Below, piece after piece: positions 25,526-35,037 of a stretch of DNA of 64,000 nucleotides. Each line of letters begins with the position of its first letter. Position 1 is the stretch's first letter. The stretch covers positions 85,316 through 149,315 of the forward strand of contig NZ_BBYM01000014.1 of assembly GCF_001570405.1 (NCBI RefSeq), in the 5' to 3' direction. The notes below the pieces were generated by a model. That model did not search any database. It had not been told where the DNA came from and saw only the letters and a list, made by a program, of their open reading frames with translations. A program made the position numbers and the translations under genes. Source of the stretch: Microtetraspora niveoalba (GTDB taxonomy: Bacteria; Actinomycetota; Actinomycetes; Streptosporangiales; Streptosporangiaceae).

Positions 25526-26532
25526 TGAACGGTTCGGGGCAGCGCCGTACGACGATCAAGGACGTGGCGGAGTCGGCCGGCGTGGGCGTCGCGACGGTGT
25601 CGCGGGTGTTGTCGGGCGGGTCGGCGAGCGCCGAGACGCGGGAGCGGGTGCTGGCGGCGGCGGCGCGGCTCGACTACCACCCGAGCGCGCTCGGCCGGAA
25701 CCTGCGCCGGCGGCGCACCGGCGGCGTCGGCCTGCTCGTCCCCGACATCACCGACAACTTCTACGCCCGGCTCGCCGACGGCGTGCTGGCCTGCGCCCGC
25801 TCGTACGGGGAGCCGGTCACGGTCGGCGTGACCGGCGACGACCCCGAGCGGGAGAGCGAGCTGATCGGCACGCTCATCGAGCAGAGCATGGACCGCGTCA
25901 TCGCGGTGCCGTCCGGGGACGGCGACGCGTGGGACCCCGTGTTGCGGGCCGGCGTGAACGTCGTCTTCGCGACCCGGCGGGCCGAGCCCGACGTGCCGGA
26001 CGTGCCGGCGGTGCTCGCCGACGACCGCGAAGGCGCCCGCACCGCCGTGGAGTACCTGACCGGCCTCGGCCACCGGAAGATCGCGTTCCTGGCGCGGCGC
26101 GGCCAGTCGCGGCGGGTGGCGGCCTTCACCGCCGCCCTCGCGGCGCTCGGCGTGCCCGTGGAGGACGAGCTGGTCGTCCACGCGCGGGCGAGCCGCGACT
26201 CGGCCTACGCCGCCGCCGCGGGCCTGCTGCAGCGCCGCCCCGACGTCACCGCCGTGCTGACCGGCGGCAACATCCTGGGCGAGGCGGCGGTGCTGGCGGC
26301 CAGGGAGCTGGACGTGCGGGTGCCCCGCGACGTCTCGCTGATCATGTTCGACGACGTGCCCTGGGCCGAGCTGTGCTCTCCCCCGCTCACGGTGATCGCA
26401 CAGCCGGCCCAGGACATCGGGTACCGCGCGGCCGAGCTGGTCCTGCGGCAGGGGCGCAGGCCGCGCGAGGTCGTGTTGCCGTCCGAGCTGGTCGTCCGGG
26501 CGAGCTGCGGGCCCAGGAGGCCGCGCCGCTGA
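25525..26532 (+). CDS. LacI-family transcriptional regulator
   Basis: The 335-residue product has an N-terminal LacI helix-turn-helix (TIKDVAESAGVGVATVSRVL, residues about 10-29) with the hinge-helix block (YHPSALGRNLRRRRT), followed by a periplasmic-binding-protein-like sensor domain from GVGLLVPDITDNFYARLADG to the C-terminus (LIMFDDVPWAELCSPPLTVI). It is divergent from the sugar ABC ATPase and has a near-perfect LacI-type operator over its own start codon, which suggests self-repression and control of ugpC. The inducer is not known; sugar is likely from the neighbour. It is convergent, 15 bases apart, with the peroxidase gene. Confidence 0.92.
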   Translation: MNGSGQRRTTIKDVAESAGVGVATVSRVLSGGSASAETRERVLAAAARLDYHPSALGRNLRRRRTGGVGLLVPDITDNFYARLADGVLACARSYGEPVTVGVTGDDPERESELIGTLIEQSMDRVIAVPSGDGDAWDPVLRAGVNVVFATRRAEPDVPDVPAVLADDREGARTAVEYLTGLGHRKIAFLARRGQSRRVAAFTAALAALGVPVEDELVVHARASRDSAYAAAAGLLQRRPDVTAVLTGGNILGEAAVLAARELDVRVPRDVSLIMFDDVPWAELCSPPLTVIAQPAQDIGYRAAELVLRQGRRPREVVLPSELVVRASCGPRRPRR

Positions 26533-26547
26533 GGCCGCCGGCTCCCG

Positions 26548-27039
26548 TCAGGCGGTGGCGACCTTCTCGATCGCCTCGACGACCTCGGGCGCCTCGGGCT
26601 CGGTACGCGGCCGGAACCGCGCGACCACCTCGCCCGCGCCGTCCACCAGGAACTTCTCGAAGTTCCACTGGATGTCGCCCGCGGCGCCCTCCGCGTCCGC
26701 GGTCTCGGTCAGCGACGCGTACAGCGGGTGCCTGCCGTCGCCGTTGACGTCGGTCTTCTCCAGGAGGGGGAAGTCCACGCCGTACGTGGTGGAGCAGAAC
26801 TCCTGGATCTCCTCCGCCGAGCCGGGCTCCTGGCCCATGAACTGGTTGCACGGCACGCCCACCACCGTGAAGCCGCGGCCGCCGTAGGTCTCCTGGAGGC
26901 GGACGAGGCCGGCGTACTGCGGGGTCAGCCCGCATTTCGACGCGACGTTGACGACGAGGGCCGCCCGTCCGCCGAGGAGGCCACCAAGGGTGGTCGGCGC
27001 CCCGTCCAGGGTCCGCACCGGGATCTCGAGAATGCTCAT
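26548..27039 (-). CDS. Glutathione-peroxidase-family thiol peroxidase
   Basis: The ATG at 27039 gives 163 residues, the family length; the frame is open further upstream but that part is not protein-like. NVASKCGLTPQY carries the peroxidatic Cys36 (not selenocysteine), GVPCNQFMGQEPG the catalytic Gln and a second Cys, and IQWNFEKFLVD the Trp-Asn of the tetrad. Bacterial homologues reduce hydroperoxides, usually with thioredoxin. It is a single gene, convergent with lacI, with only 15 bases between the stops. Confidence 0.92.
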   Translation of the reverse strand: MSILEIPVRTLDGAPTTLGGLLGGRAALVVNVASKCGLTPQYAGLVRLQETYGGRGFTVVGVPCNQFMGQEPGSAEEIQEFCSTTYGVDFPLLEKTDVNGDGRHPLYASLTETADAEGAAGDIQWNFEKFLVDGAGEVVARFRPRTEPEAPEVVEAIEKVATA

Positions 27040-27484
27040 GACGCCGACTTTACCCAGAACACCGTTCGGGGAGGCGCGACGGGAGCGGGTAAAAGTTCCG
27101 CCGCCGCGCGGTCTCGCCACGGTCGAGAGGGCGGCGGACGCGCTGGTCAGAGCGGGTGCGCGCGGCAAACCCCAAGCCACGGTCAATATCCGGGAACCGC
27201 CGTCCCCTCCCCCGGCGCCGGTCGGCCAGCGGGTCCTCTCGGGAGCTCCAGAAGTTCACGGGCGGGCGGCAAACAACTTCCTGCAGCGTGTCGCAGTTCA
27301 CCGGATCGGGGCGGGGTGGCGTACTTCAATCCGGCTACAGAACCCGTCGCGGCGCCTGCCCGGGAGTGCACGTTGGATCCGGTGAGGCCGAGCGGACGGC
27401 CATGCCCACGCCATGGGTGATGGACCGCCTGGCGGGCGCATCCGTGCGCCCCGTTCCGCACGCGACCCGACGACAAGGACCGAA
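27040..27484. other. 445-base gap between peroxidase and transglycosylase-like gene
   Basis: The gap holds the divergent promoters. No gene or strong repeat was found. I looked for the c-di-AMP (ydaO) riboswitch that often precedes cell-wall hydrolase genes in actinomycetes; its conserved blocks were not recognised. AAGGA at 27475-27479 is a ribosome-binding site for the TTG at 27485. Confidence 0.4.
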
Positions 27485-28135
27485 TTGGACAGCAACAGAG
27501 TCAGCAACAGAGTTCTGATACGCAACACGGCGGCCGCGATGATCGCGGTCTCGGTGGTCGGAGGCGTGGGAAGCGGCACCGCCGCCAACGCGGAGCAGAC
27601 CGGGCAGACCGCCGCCGCCACGACTCAGGCCCTCGCGGAGACGTCCGCGGAGGCGACGACCGCGGGGAAAACCGCGGCGGGGAGCGCGGCGGCGCCCGCG
27701 GTGGCGGGATCCGCCGAAAAGGCCGCGCTCCAGGGTGACGCCGCCTCCGAGAGCGGCATAACGAGAGTTCACACCGCCGTCTGGACGACCAGCGCCAAGG
27801 CCGCCAAGCCCAAGGCGAGCACCGCGGCGCCGGCGATCCTCAACAAGGCGTACGCCTTCCGGCTCGTGGCCCGCCGATCATGGCCGGGCACCCAGTTCCA
27901 GTGCCTGGACAGCCTGTGGACGAGGGAGAGCGGCTGGAACCATCGGGCGGAGAACCCGTATTCCGGCGCCTACGGGATCCCACAGGCGTTGCCCGGCAAC
28001 AAGATGAGCGGGACCGGCGTCGACTGGCGCTTCAACCCGTTGACCCAGATCAGATGGGGGCTGAAATACATCAGGTCCCGATACGGCTCGCCGTGCGGGG
28101 CATGGGGCCATTTCCGGTCCCACAACTGGTACTGA
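27485..28135 (+). CDS. Secreted lytic transglycosylase-like protein
   Basis: AAGGA followed after 5 bases by TTG at 27485 is preferred to an ATG at 27413, because it leaves a standard signal peptide (VLIRNTAAAMIAVSVVGGVG then ANA). The 216-residue product then has a low-complexity Ala/Thr-rich linker (about residues 36-125) and a C-terminal domain with SLWTRESGWNHRAENP (catalytic-Glu block of the goose-lysozyme/SLT-like fold), GAYGIPQALPG, NPLTQIRWGLKYIRSRYGSP and GHFRSHNWY. This matches secreted actinobacterial transglycosylases that cut peptidoglycan. A strong terminator follows at 28253. Confidence 0.85.
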   Translation: MDSNRVSNRVLIRNTAAAMIAVSVVGGVGSGTAANAEQTGQTAAATTQALAETSAEATTAGKTAAGSAAAPAVAGSAEKAALQGDAASESGITRVHTAVWTTSAKAAKPKASTAAPAILNKAYAFRLVARRSWPGTQFQCLDSLWTRESGWNHRAENPYSGAYGIPQALPGNKMSGTGVDWRFNPLTQIRWGLKYIRSRYGSPCGAWGHFRSHNWY

Positions 28136-28252
28136 GGGCTTCCACCCGCGATGTCGTCCTGTGACGCGTCATGAAGCGTCGCAAGGGCATGGTGGAACCT
28201 CCGCGACCGGATTTCATATATCAGGAGTGACCAGGGGAAGGGACCACTCCTC

Positions 28253-28287
28253 GGGAGGCGCCCGGGACCGCGGCTCGGGCGCCTCCC
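28253..28287 (+). terminator. Perfect 12-base-pair hairpin terminator
   Basis: GGGAGGCGCCCG (28253-28264) pairs with CGGGCGCCTCCC (28276-28287). A smaller hairpin, AGGAGTG/CACTCCT (28223-28251), precedes it. It ends the transglycosylase transcript. Confidence 0.85.
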
Positions 28288-28384
28288 CTTGCCTTTCGGC
28301 CTTCCGCGCGACGTCTTGTCACAACGTTTTCCGTCGCCCTCATCCCGCGCGGCGGATACTCCCCTGGCGTTGCGGACGGCGCAT

Positions 28385-28565
28385 CACGGAGGGCGTCCTC
28401 CCTCGGCCTCCTCCCTCGGCGCCCTCCCACGGCGTCCCCCTCGGCCTCCTCCCTCGGCCTCCTCTCTCGGCCTCCTCTCTCGGCGTCCTCCCGTGACGTT
28501 CTCCCACGGTGTCCTCTCTCGGCGTCCTCCGGCGACATCCTCCGGTGATGTTCTCCGGCGGCGCC
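28385..28565. repeat. Degenerate 12-base minisatellite
   Basis: About a dozen units of the form TCGGCCTCCTCC or TCGGCGTCCTCC, some with ACGGCG or GTGACG starts, run from the end of the GC-rich block to TTCTCCGGCGG. Units keep a 12-base spacing for most of the array, so all six frames stay open across it. Confidence 0.75.
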
Positions 28566-29033
28566 TGTGGTGCGGCCTTCGATCCTCCGCCCGGCAGTCA
28601 CGGACTTCCGCCGTCTCCGCCCGCCCGTTCTCCTTCCCTCTCTCGTTAATGAAGCCGAACGGAATTCACCCCGCCCCGCGCCGGGCCGTTCCTTTCCGAT
28701 CACACTCTTGCCGTGATCGCGCCATTCTCATGGTCACGAAAGGCGACCAGACGCCGACCTGGCATCCCAAATGCGGAAATGTCGGGAGATTTCATATTCC
28801 CCATGACATTGATTGCTCTGGTCGCACCCCTGGCGATCAGGGGTTCCGCGGAGGTAATGTCGAGGTCAACCGCAACCCGCCACAATTCTCCCGAAGTCCG
28901 CGGGCGGCGCATAGAAAGATCTTATCTGCCGATCAGCGGCGGCCGACAACGGCGAATGCCGCCTTTTCATATCTCTGCAGCCATCGGCATCCGGTCACGC
29001 GACCGGAACGGCAAGAATGAAGAGTTGAGTCGT

Positions 29034-31166
29034 ATGTCCGCATCAAATCGCGACGCCCCTCTCCCAGCGGCCGACGCGGCGGAGCCCGCGAACCGCACAC
29101 CCCGGAGGACACGCGTCCGGAACGCCGTCCCGCGCCTCCTGCCTCGCGCCGTCCGCGACGCCCTCCACGCCCGCCGGCGCCCCCTGATCGCGGGCGCGAT
29201 CGCCGTGGTCCTCGCGCTGGGGGTCATCGTCGTCATGCCCGGCACCGCCACCGCCGTCCAGGCGCCGGTGACCCTCGGCTCCGCGTCGTCCTACGCCGTC
29301 CTCGGCACCACCCTCGTCCGGAACGTCAACCAGACCAGCCTCATGGGAGACCTCGGGGTCAGCCCCGGTGGATCGATCTCCGGATTCCCCCCGGGCACCG
29401 TCACCGGCACCATCCACACCAACGACACGAGCTCCGCGAACGCGAGGTCGGACGCCACGACCGCCTACAACGACATCGCCGGGCGGAGCGGGGCCACGAA
29501 CGTGAACGCGGAGCTGGGCGGCACGACCCAGACCCCGGGGCTCTACACCACGTCGAGCGGCAACTTCACGATCACGGGCACCCTGACGCTCGACGCGCAG
29601 AGCGACCCGGACGCGGTCTTCATCTTCCGGGGAAGCACACTGGCCGCCGCGAACACCAGCAACATCAACCTGGTCGGCGGAGCCCAGGCGAACAACGTGT
29701 TCTGGGAGTTCACCGGCAACACGAACTTCGGGCAATACTGCACGTTCCGCGGCAACGTCCTCACGCAGGGCACCGCCGCGCTCGCCTTCGGCGCGGCGAT
29801 CTCCGGCCGGATCCTCGCCCTGAGCGCGGACGTCCAGATCCAGGGCACGAACAACGACCTGCCGCCCACTCTCGTCGCCGTCCCGAACGACCCGCCGACC
29901 ACCACGACGCTCAGCGTCTCGCAGAACCCCTCGGCGCAGGGGCAGCCGGTGACGTTCACCGCGACCGTCAGCGCGGTCAGCGGCTCCGTCGTTCCCGCCG
30001 GCCAGGTGGCCTTCAAGGACGGCACGACCGTGCTCGCGATCGTCTTCGACCAGAGCGTCGGGTCGGTCACCTACACGACGTCGTCACTCTCCGCGGGACA
30101 ACACTCGATCACGGCCGTCTATCTGGGCGGGAACACACCCGACAACGAGGCGATCATCCACTTCGCCCCCAGCAAGTCGGCGCCGATCACGCAGGTGGTG
30201 ACCGCGTCCCTCTGGGACAGCGTGGCGACCCCTGCCGTGGCGTCGTCCAGCGATCCGCAGGCAGTGGTGCTCGGGGTGAAGTTCAAGGCGACCACAGCCG
30301 GAACGGTCACCGGCATGCGCTTCTACAAGGGAGCGAGCAACACCGGCACCCACACCGCGAGCCTGTGGACCGGCAACGGCCAGCAACTCGCCACCGCCAC
30401 CTTCACCGGCGAGACCGCGACCGGCTGGCAGCAGGTGAACTTCCCCGCCCCCGTCCCCATCACCCCGGGCACCGTCTACGTCGCCTCGTACCACACGACA
30501 TCCGGAGGCTACGCGGTGACCCGCTCCTACTTCACGTCCGCGCGCAACAATGATCCGCTGGTCGCGCTGGCCGACGGCGACCAGGGCGGGAACGGCGTCT
30601 ACACCTACAGCGCCACCAACACGTTCCCCACGAACACCTTCCAGTCCACCAACTACTGGGTGGACGTGGTCTTCGTCTCGTCGGCCGGCTTGTGGAGCAA
30701 CTCCACACCGCCGGCGGTCACAACGCAGAACGATCCGCAGGCTGTGGTGCTGGGCGTGAAGTTCAAGGCCGTCGCCGCCGGCGCCATCAGGGGCATCCGG
30801 TTCTACAAAGGGCCGCTCGACACCGGCACCCACACCGCGACTCTGTGGACCATCAACGGCCAGCAACTCGCCACCGCGACCTTCACCAACGAGACCGCGA
30901 CCGGCTGGCAACAGGTGAACTTCCCCGCCCCCGTCCCCATCACCGCGAACACCCCTTATGTCGCCTCGTACCTCACGACATCGGGAAACTACTCGGTAAC
31001 GCGCCGCTACTTCACCTCCCAATACAGCAACAGGTCGCTGATCGCCTTCCGGGACGGCGACCAGGACGGGAACGGCGTCTACACCTACAGCGCCACCAAC
31101 ACGTTCCCCACGAACACCTTCCAGTCCAGCAATTACTGGGTCGACGTGGTGTTCGACATCACCTAG
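29034..31166 (+). CDS. Secreted DUF3494 (ice-binding-like) protein with Ig-like and two DUF4082-type repeats
   Basis: From the ATG at 29034 the 710-residue product has an Arg-rich N-terminus, a membrane/signal segment at residues 50-75, a DUF3494 beta-solenoid (about 78-285: SASSYAVLGTTLVRN, then GLYTTSSGNFTITGTL and DPDAVFIFRG), an Ig-like repeat domain (about 290-390, SAQGQPVTFTATVSAVSG), and two 160-residue DUF4082-type domains (about 392-546 and 552-706), each with GVKFKA, MRFYKG or IRFYKG, and NYWVDVVF. DUF3494 is known from ice-binding and adhesion proteins; in a soil actinomycete adhesion is as likely. The two C-terminal repeats are nearly identical in DNA. It is followed by a terminator and a second DUF4082-array gene. 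Confidence 0.85.
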   Translation: MSASNRDAPLPAADAAEPANRTPRRTRVRNAVPRLLPRAVRDALHARRRPLIAGAIAVVLALGVIVVMPGTATAVQAPVTLGSASSYAVLGTTLVRNVNQTSLMGDLGVSPGGSISGFPPGTVTGTIHTNDTSSANARSDATTAYNDIAGRSGATNVNAELGGTTQTPGLYTTSSGNFTITGTLTLDAQSDPDAVFIFRGSTLAAANTSNINLVGGAQANNVFWEFTGNTNFGQYCTFRGNVLTQGTAALAFGAAISGRILALSADVQIQGTNNDLPPTLVAVPNDPPTTTTLSVSQNPSAQGQPVTFTATVSAVSGSVVPAGQVAFKDGTTVLAIVFDQSVGSVTYTTSSLSAGQHSITAVYLGGNTPDNEAIIHFAPSKSAPITQVVTASLWDSVATPAVASSSDPQAVVLGVKFKATTAGTVTGMRFYKGASNTGTHTASLWTGNGQQLATATFTGETATGWQQVNFPAPVPITPGTVYVASYHTTSGGYAVTRSYFTSARNNDPLVALADGDQGGNGVYTYSATNTFPTNTFQSTNYWVDVVFVSSAGLWSNSTPPAVTTQNDPQAVVLGVKFKAVAAGAIRGIRFYKGPLDTGTHTATLWTINGQQLATATFTNETATGWQQVNFPAPVPITANTPYVASYLTTSGNYSVTRRYFTSQYSNRSLIAFRDGDQDGNGVYTYSATNTFPTNTFQSSNYWVDVVFDIT
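30193..31163 (+). repeat. 480-base in-frame tandem duplication (two DUF4082 units)
   Basis: Matching stretches recur exactly 480 bases apart, for example AACGGCGTCTACACCTACAG at 30591 and 31071, and the block around CAGCAACTCGCCACCG. Silent positions are conserved too, so the copies are recent or kept alike by gene conversion. Confidence 0.9.
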
Positions 31167-31182
31167 CGCTCCGGTTCCACGC

Positions 31183-31233
31183 GGGGAGCCGTGAGATCCG
31201 CTACGACGACGTGACCGGCTCCCACGGCTCCCC
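31183..31233 (+). terminator. Hairpin terminator after the DUF3494 gene
   Basis: GGGGAGCCGTG (31183-31193) pairs perfectly with CACGGCTCCCC (31223-31233) across a 29-base loop, 17 bases after the stop codon. Confidence 0.7.
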
Positions 31234-31405
31234 GGCCCACGTCACCCCGACCGGTCCTCCGCGATCCGATCAACCGGAAGAACGGCTTTCCGGAGAAGAC
31301 CCATCCCCCAATGCGGGAAACCCTCCGAGCTTCTCGCGTAAACCATACGTCCGCCGCCGGCCCGGTTCGTTTCCATTCGCCTCTCAGCCGCGGCGGGCAG
31401 TGCGA

Positions 31406-34400
31406 ATGGGAATGCGAATGCCAGAATCTGCGAAAAAGACGTCATCCGACCGGCGACTGCTCCGGGCGTTCCTGATCGCCTTCGGTCTCGGCCTGATCGT
31501 GGCCATCACCCTGCTGGACTCGTCCTCCTCCTCCGCGGAGCGGGCGGCGCGGGGCGGGCCTGTTCCCCCTACGAGTACGGCGGCCGGCGCCGGCACCGAG
31601 CTGCCCGCGGCATGGAGTCGCGACGAGGCGCGCAAGACCGGCTTCGCGACGGCCCTGCGCCGGGAGGCGGCCCGAGGCCCGGCATCCAAGAGCGGCGGCG
31701 CCCGCACCCGCGCGCTCCAGGCGGCCTGCCCGCCGACCTCGGTCATCTGCATCGAGAACAGTCTGCCCGGCACCCCGCCGAGCCAGTGGGACATCCCCGG
31801 TGCGGGCAGCAGCAACATCCAGGGGTTCGCGACGCAGATGAGCGTCGACCACGGGCAGACGATCCAGTTCAAGGTCAACACGAACGCGACCGCCTATCGC
31901 GTCGACATCTACCGTGTCGGCTACTACGGGGGCGACGGTGCGCGGCAGATCACGACCATCAGCCCCTCGGCGGCCCTGCCCCAGACCCAGCCGGCCTGCG
32001 TCAGCGACACGTCGACCGGGTTGTACGACTGCGGGAACTGGGCCGTTTCGGCATCGTGGGCGGTGCCCTCCACCGCGGTCTCAGGCGTCTATCTCGCCAA
32101 CCTGGTCAGGACCGACGGCACGACCGGCGCGAGCCAGATCATCTTCGTGGTGCGGGACGACGAGCGCGGATCGGACATCCTGCTGCAGACCTCCGACGCC
32201 ACCTGGCAGGCGTACAACACCTGGGGCGGCGGGAGCCTCTACATGGCGCCCACCTCCGCCGGGCGCGCCTTCAAAGTCAGCTACAACCGGCCGGTCACCA
32301 CGCGGGGCAGCAGTTGCTGCAACGGTTCGGTGGAGAGCTACTTCTTCGACTCCGAGTACCCCATGATCCGATGGATCGAGGCCAACGGCTACGACGTCAG
32401 CTACACCACCGACGTGGACACCGCCAGCCGTCCCGCCCTGCTGCTCAACCACAAGATGTACATGTCCAGCGGCCATGACGAGTACTGGTCCAACGAGATG
32501 CGCAACAACGTCGTGGCCGCCCAGAACCAGCGGGTCAACCTCGCCTTCTTCTCCGGGAACGAGATGTTCTGGAAGACCAGGTGGGAGAGCAGCATCGACG
32601 GGTCGGCCACGCCGTTCCGCACGCTCGTCTGCTACAAGGAGACGCTGGCCAACGCCAAGATCGACCCGAGCCCCCAGTGGACCGGCACCTGGCGCGACCC
32701 CCGTTTCTCGCCGCCCTCGGACGGCGGACGGCCGGAGAACGCGGTGACCGGCACGTGGTTCCGGGTGAACGGCGTGTCGAACGACTCGATGACCGTCCCG
32801 GCGGAGTTCGGCAACATGCGGCTGTGGCGCAACACGTCCATCGCGACGTTGCAGCCGGGCCAGACCGCTGTCTTCCCCGCCGGCACGCTCGGCTACGAGT
32901 GGGACGTGACGCCCGACAACGGCGTGGAACCGCCGGGACCGGTCAGATATTCACGGTCGTCCGTCTCCGTGCCGGGCAGGTACCTGATCAACTTCGGCAG
33001 CGCGTACGGCCCCGGCACCGCGACCCACTCTCTGACCCTGTACAAAGCCTCGAACGGCGCGCTGACCTTCGGTGCGGGCACCACCCAGTGGGCGTGGGGT
33101 CTCGACGCCGTGCACGACAGGGCCGGGTCGCCCACCAACATCAACATGCAACAGGCCACGGTCAACCTGCTCGCCGACATGGGAGCCCAGCCGGCCAGCC
33201 TCCAGCCCGGACTCGTCCCTGCCACCGCGTCGACGGACACGAGCCCCCCGACGTCCACCATCACCAGCCCGGCGAGCGGCATCACGGTGGACACCCTGAC
33301 GACCACCGTCATCCAGGGAACCGCCTCCGACACCGGTGGCGGTGTGGTGGCGGGCGTCGAGGTGTCGGTCGACGGCGGCTCCACGTGGCATCCGGCGACG
33401 GGCCGCACGAACTGGCAGTACCGCTGGGAGCCCACGGCCGCCAGCCCCGTGACGATCAGCGTCCGAGCCGTCGACGACATCGGCAACCTCCAGCCCACTC
33501 CGACGACGGTGAACGTCACGGTGGTCCCGTCGTGCAACGCCTGCACGATCTTCTCGCCCACCGACGTGCCGGCGGAAACGGTCAACGATCCCATCTCGCT
33601 GGAACTCGGGGTGAGGTTCCAGGCGAGCCAGGCGGGCGTCATCAGGGGCATCAGGTTCTACAAGGACGCGCTCAACACGGGAACGCACACCGGCAATCTC
33701 TGGAGTTCGAGCGGCCAGCTCCTGGCGAGCGCGACGTTCACCAGCGAGACGTCGAGCGGGTGGCAGCAGGTGACCTTCTCCACGCCTGTCCCCATCACCG
33801 CCGGCATGACATATGTCGCCTCGTATTTCGCTCCGTCGGGACACTATTCGGTGACACGTCCGTACTTCACCACTCCGCACACGAACGGGCCGCTCACGGC
33901 CCTGGCGAACGGCGCGGGGGGCGGCAACGGCGTCTACAGCTATGGCGCGACAAGCTCGTTCCCCACCAACACCTATAATTCGAGTAATTACTGGGTGGAC
34001 GTGCTGTTCGTCCCGATGAGCAGCCTGTGGGACGACTCGTATATCCCCGCGGTCCCATCGAGCTCGGACCCCCAGGCCGTCACACTCGGTGTCAAGTTCC
34101 AGGCGGTGACGACCGGCATGGTCACCGGTGTCCGCTTCTACAAGGGCGCCCAGAACACGGGAACCCACATCGGAAGCCTGTGGACCAGCAGCGGGCAGTT
34201 GCTCGCCAGTGCGACGTTCACCAACGAAACATCGTCGGGGTGGCAGCAGGTGACGTTCTCGAGCCCGGTCTCGATCGTCGCCAACACCACTTATGTCGTG
34301 ACGTACTTCACGCCGTCGGGACACTACTCGACGACCAACTCCTATTTCACCGACGACTACGCCAACGGACCGCTTGTCAGTCCACAAGACGGCACCCAGG

Positions 34401-34981
34401 GGAGCAACGGCGTCTACATATACGGTTCGTCGAACACGTTCCCCACCAACACCTACCAGGCCACCAATTACTGGGTCGACGTGGTGTTCTCCCCCTCGGC
34501 CAGCCTCTGGGACGACGCGGCGGTCCCGGCGGTCGTGACCCAACCCGACCCGGCGCCCGTGGCACTCGGCGTCAAATTCTCGTCGCTCGCCGGCGGCAGC
34601 ATCCGGGGCATCCGGTTCTACAAGGGACCGCAGAACACAGGGACCCACACCGTGAGCCTCTGGACGAGCGGCGGCCAGTTGCTCGCCAGCACGACATCGA
34701 TCGGGGAGACCGCCTCCGGCTGGCAGAAGGTGTTCTTCGACTCACCGGTCCCCATCACCGCCAACACCACGTATGTCGCCTCCTACCACACGACATCCGG
34801 CAACTACTCCGTGACGCGCCCGTACTTCGGCACGCAATACACCAACGAACCCCTGATCGGGCTCGCGAGCGGCGTGCAAAGCGGCAACGGCGTGTACAGC
34901 TACAGCGCCACGAACACCTTCCCGGTCAACACCTATCAATCCAGCAACTACTGGGTCGACGTCATCTTCGACGTCTACTGA
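31406..34981 (+). CDS. Secreted dimethylformamidase-like protein with Ig-like domain and three DUF4082-type repeats
   Basis: The 1191-residue product (ATG at 31406; others at 31412 and 31418) has one N-terminal hydrophobic segment (about residues 15-35), a low-complexity linker, a large domain at about 125-620 resembling the C-terminal part of the N,N-dimethylformamidase beta subunit (VDIYRVGYYGGDGAR, TWQAYNTWGGGSLY, HKMYMSSGHDEYWSNEMR, NLAFFSGNEMFWKTRW), an Ig-like domain at about 625-705 (VSVDGGSTWHPA), and three DUF4082-type domains at about 714-868, 873-1030 and 1033-1190. The enzymatic domain is common in actinobacterial exported proteins with unknown substrates; amidase activity should not be assumed. 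It is probably a surface or secreted partner of the protein at 29034, with which it shares the C-terminal repeat type. Confidence 0.88.
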   Translation: MGMRMPESAKKTSSDRRLLRAFLIAFGLGLIVAITLLDSSSSSAERAARGGPVPPTSTAAGAGTELPAAWSRDEARKTGFATALRREAARGPASKSGGARTRALQAACPPTSVICIENSLPGTPPSQWDIPGAGSSNIQGFATQMSVDHGQTIQFKVNTNATAYRVDIYRVGYYGGDGARQITTISPSAALPQTQPACVSDTSTGLYDCGNWAVSASWAVPSTAVSGVYLANLVRTDGTTGASQIIFVVRDDERGSDILLQTSDATWQAYNTWGGGSLYMAPTSAGRAFKVSYNRPVTTRGSSCCNGSVESYFFDSEYPMIRWIEANGYDVSYTTDVDTASRPALLLNHKMYMSSGHDEYWSNEMRNNVVAAQNQRVNLAFFSGNEMFWKTRWESSIDGSATPFRTLVCYKETLANAKIDPSPQWTGTWRDPRFSPPSDGGRPENAVTGTWFRVNGVSNDSMTVPAEFGNMRLWRNTSIATLQPGQTAVFPAGTLGYEWDVTPDNGVEPPGPVRYSRSSVSVPGRYLINFGSAYGPGTATHSLTLYKASNGALTFGAGTTQWAWGLDAVHDRAGSPTNINMQQATVNLLADMGAQPASLQPGLVPATASTDTSPPTSTITSPASGITVDTLTTTVIQGTASDTGGGVVAGVEVSVDGGSTWHPATGRTNWQYRWEPTAASPVTISVRAVDDIGNLQPTPTTVNVTVVPSCNACTIFSPTDVPAETVNDPISLELGVRFQASQAGVIRGIRFYKDALNTGTHTGNLWSSSGQLLASATFTSETSSGWQQVTFSTPVPITAGMTYVASYFAPSGHYSVTRPYFTTPHTNGPLTALANGAGGGNGVYSYGATSSFPTNTYNSSNYWVDVLFVPMSSLWDDSYIPAVPSSSDPQAVTLGVKFQAVTTGMVTGVRFYKGAQNTGTHIGSLWTSSGQLLASATFTNETSSGWQQVTFSSPVSIVANTTYVVTYFTPSGHYSTTNSYFTDDYANGPLVSPQDGTQGSNGVYIYGSSNTFPTNTYQATNYWVDVVFSPSASLWDDAAVPAVVTQPDPAPVALGVKFSSLAGGSIRGIRFYKGPQNTGTHTVSLWTSGGQLLASTTSIGETASGWQKVFFDSPVPITANTTYVASYHTTSGNYSVTRPYFGTQYTNEPLIGLASGVQSGNGVYSYSATNTFPVNTYQSSNYWVDVIFDVY

Positions 34982-35037
34982 GGTCTGCCGAGGTCTCGAC
35001 ACGGACGGCGCCGCCCCTGCCACGTCGACCGGCGCAC

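Larger units (their letters stand above)
28136..29033. other. Nearly 900-base gap with a terminator and a minisatellite
   Basis: Beyond the terminator (28253-28287) and a 12-base minisatellite (28385-28565), nothing gene-like is supported. Long open frames cross the repeat on both strands because it lacks stops, but they encode only repetitive Arg/Pro or Glu/Arg text. From 28700 to 29033 the base composition drops (TTTCATATTCCCCATGACATTGA), which suggests the promoter region of the gene at 29034. Confidence 0.5.

Noticed and set aside
27040-27484. c-di-AMP riboswitch before the transglycosylase gene
   Set aside because: Expected from similar actinobacterial genes, but the conserved core was not recognised in the sequence.
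28221-28703. 160-residue minus-strand frame across the minisatellite
   Set aside because: It encodes only repeat-derived Arg/Glu/Gly text; open because the 12-base repeat has no stop in any frame.
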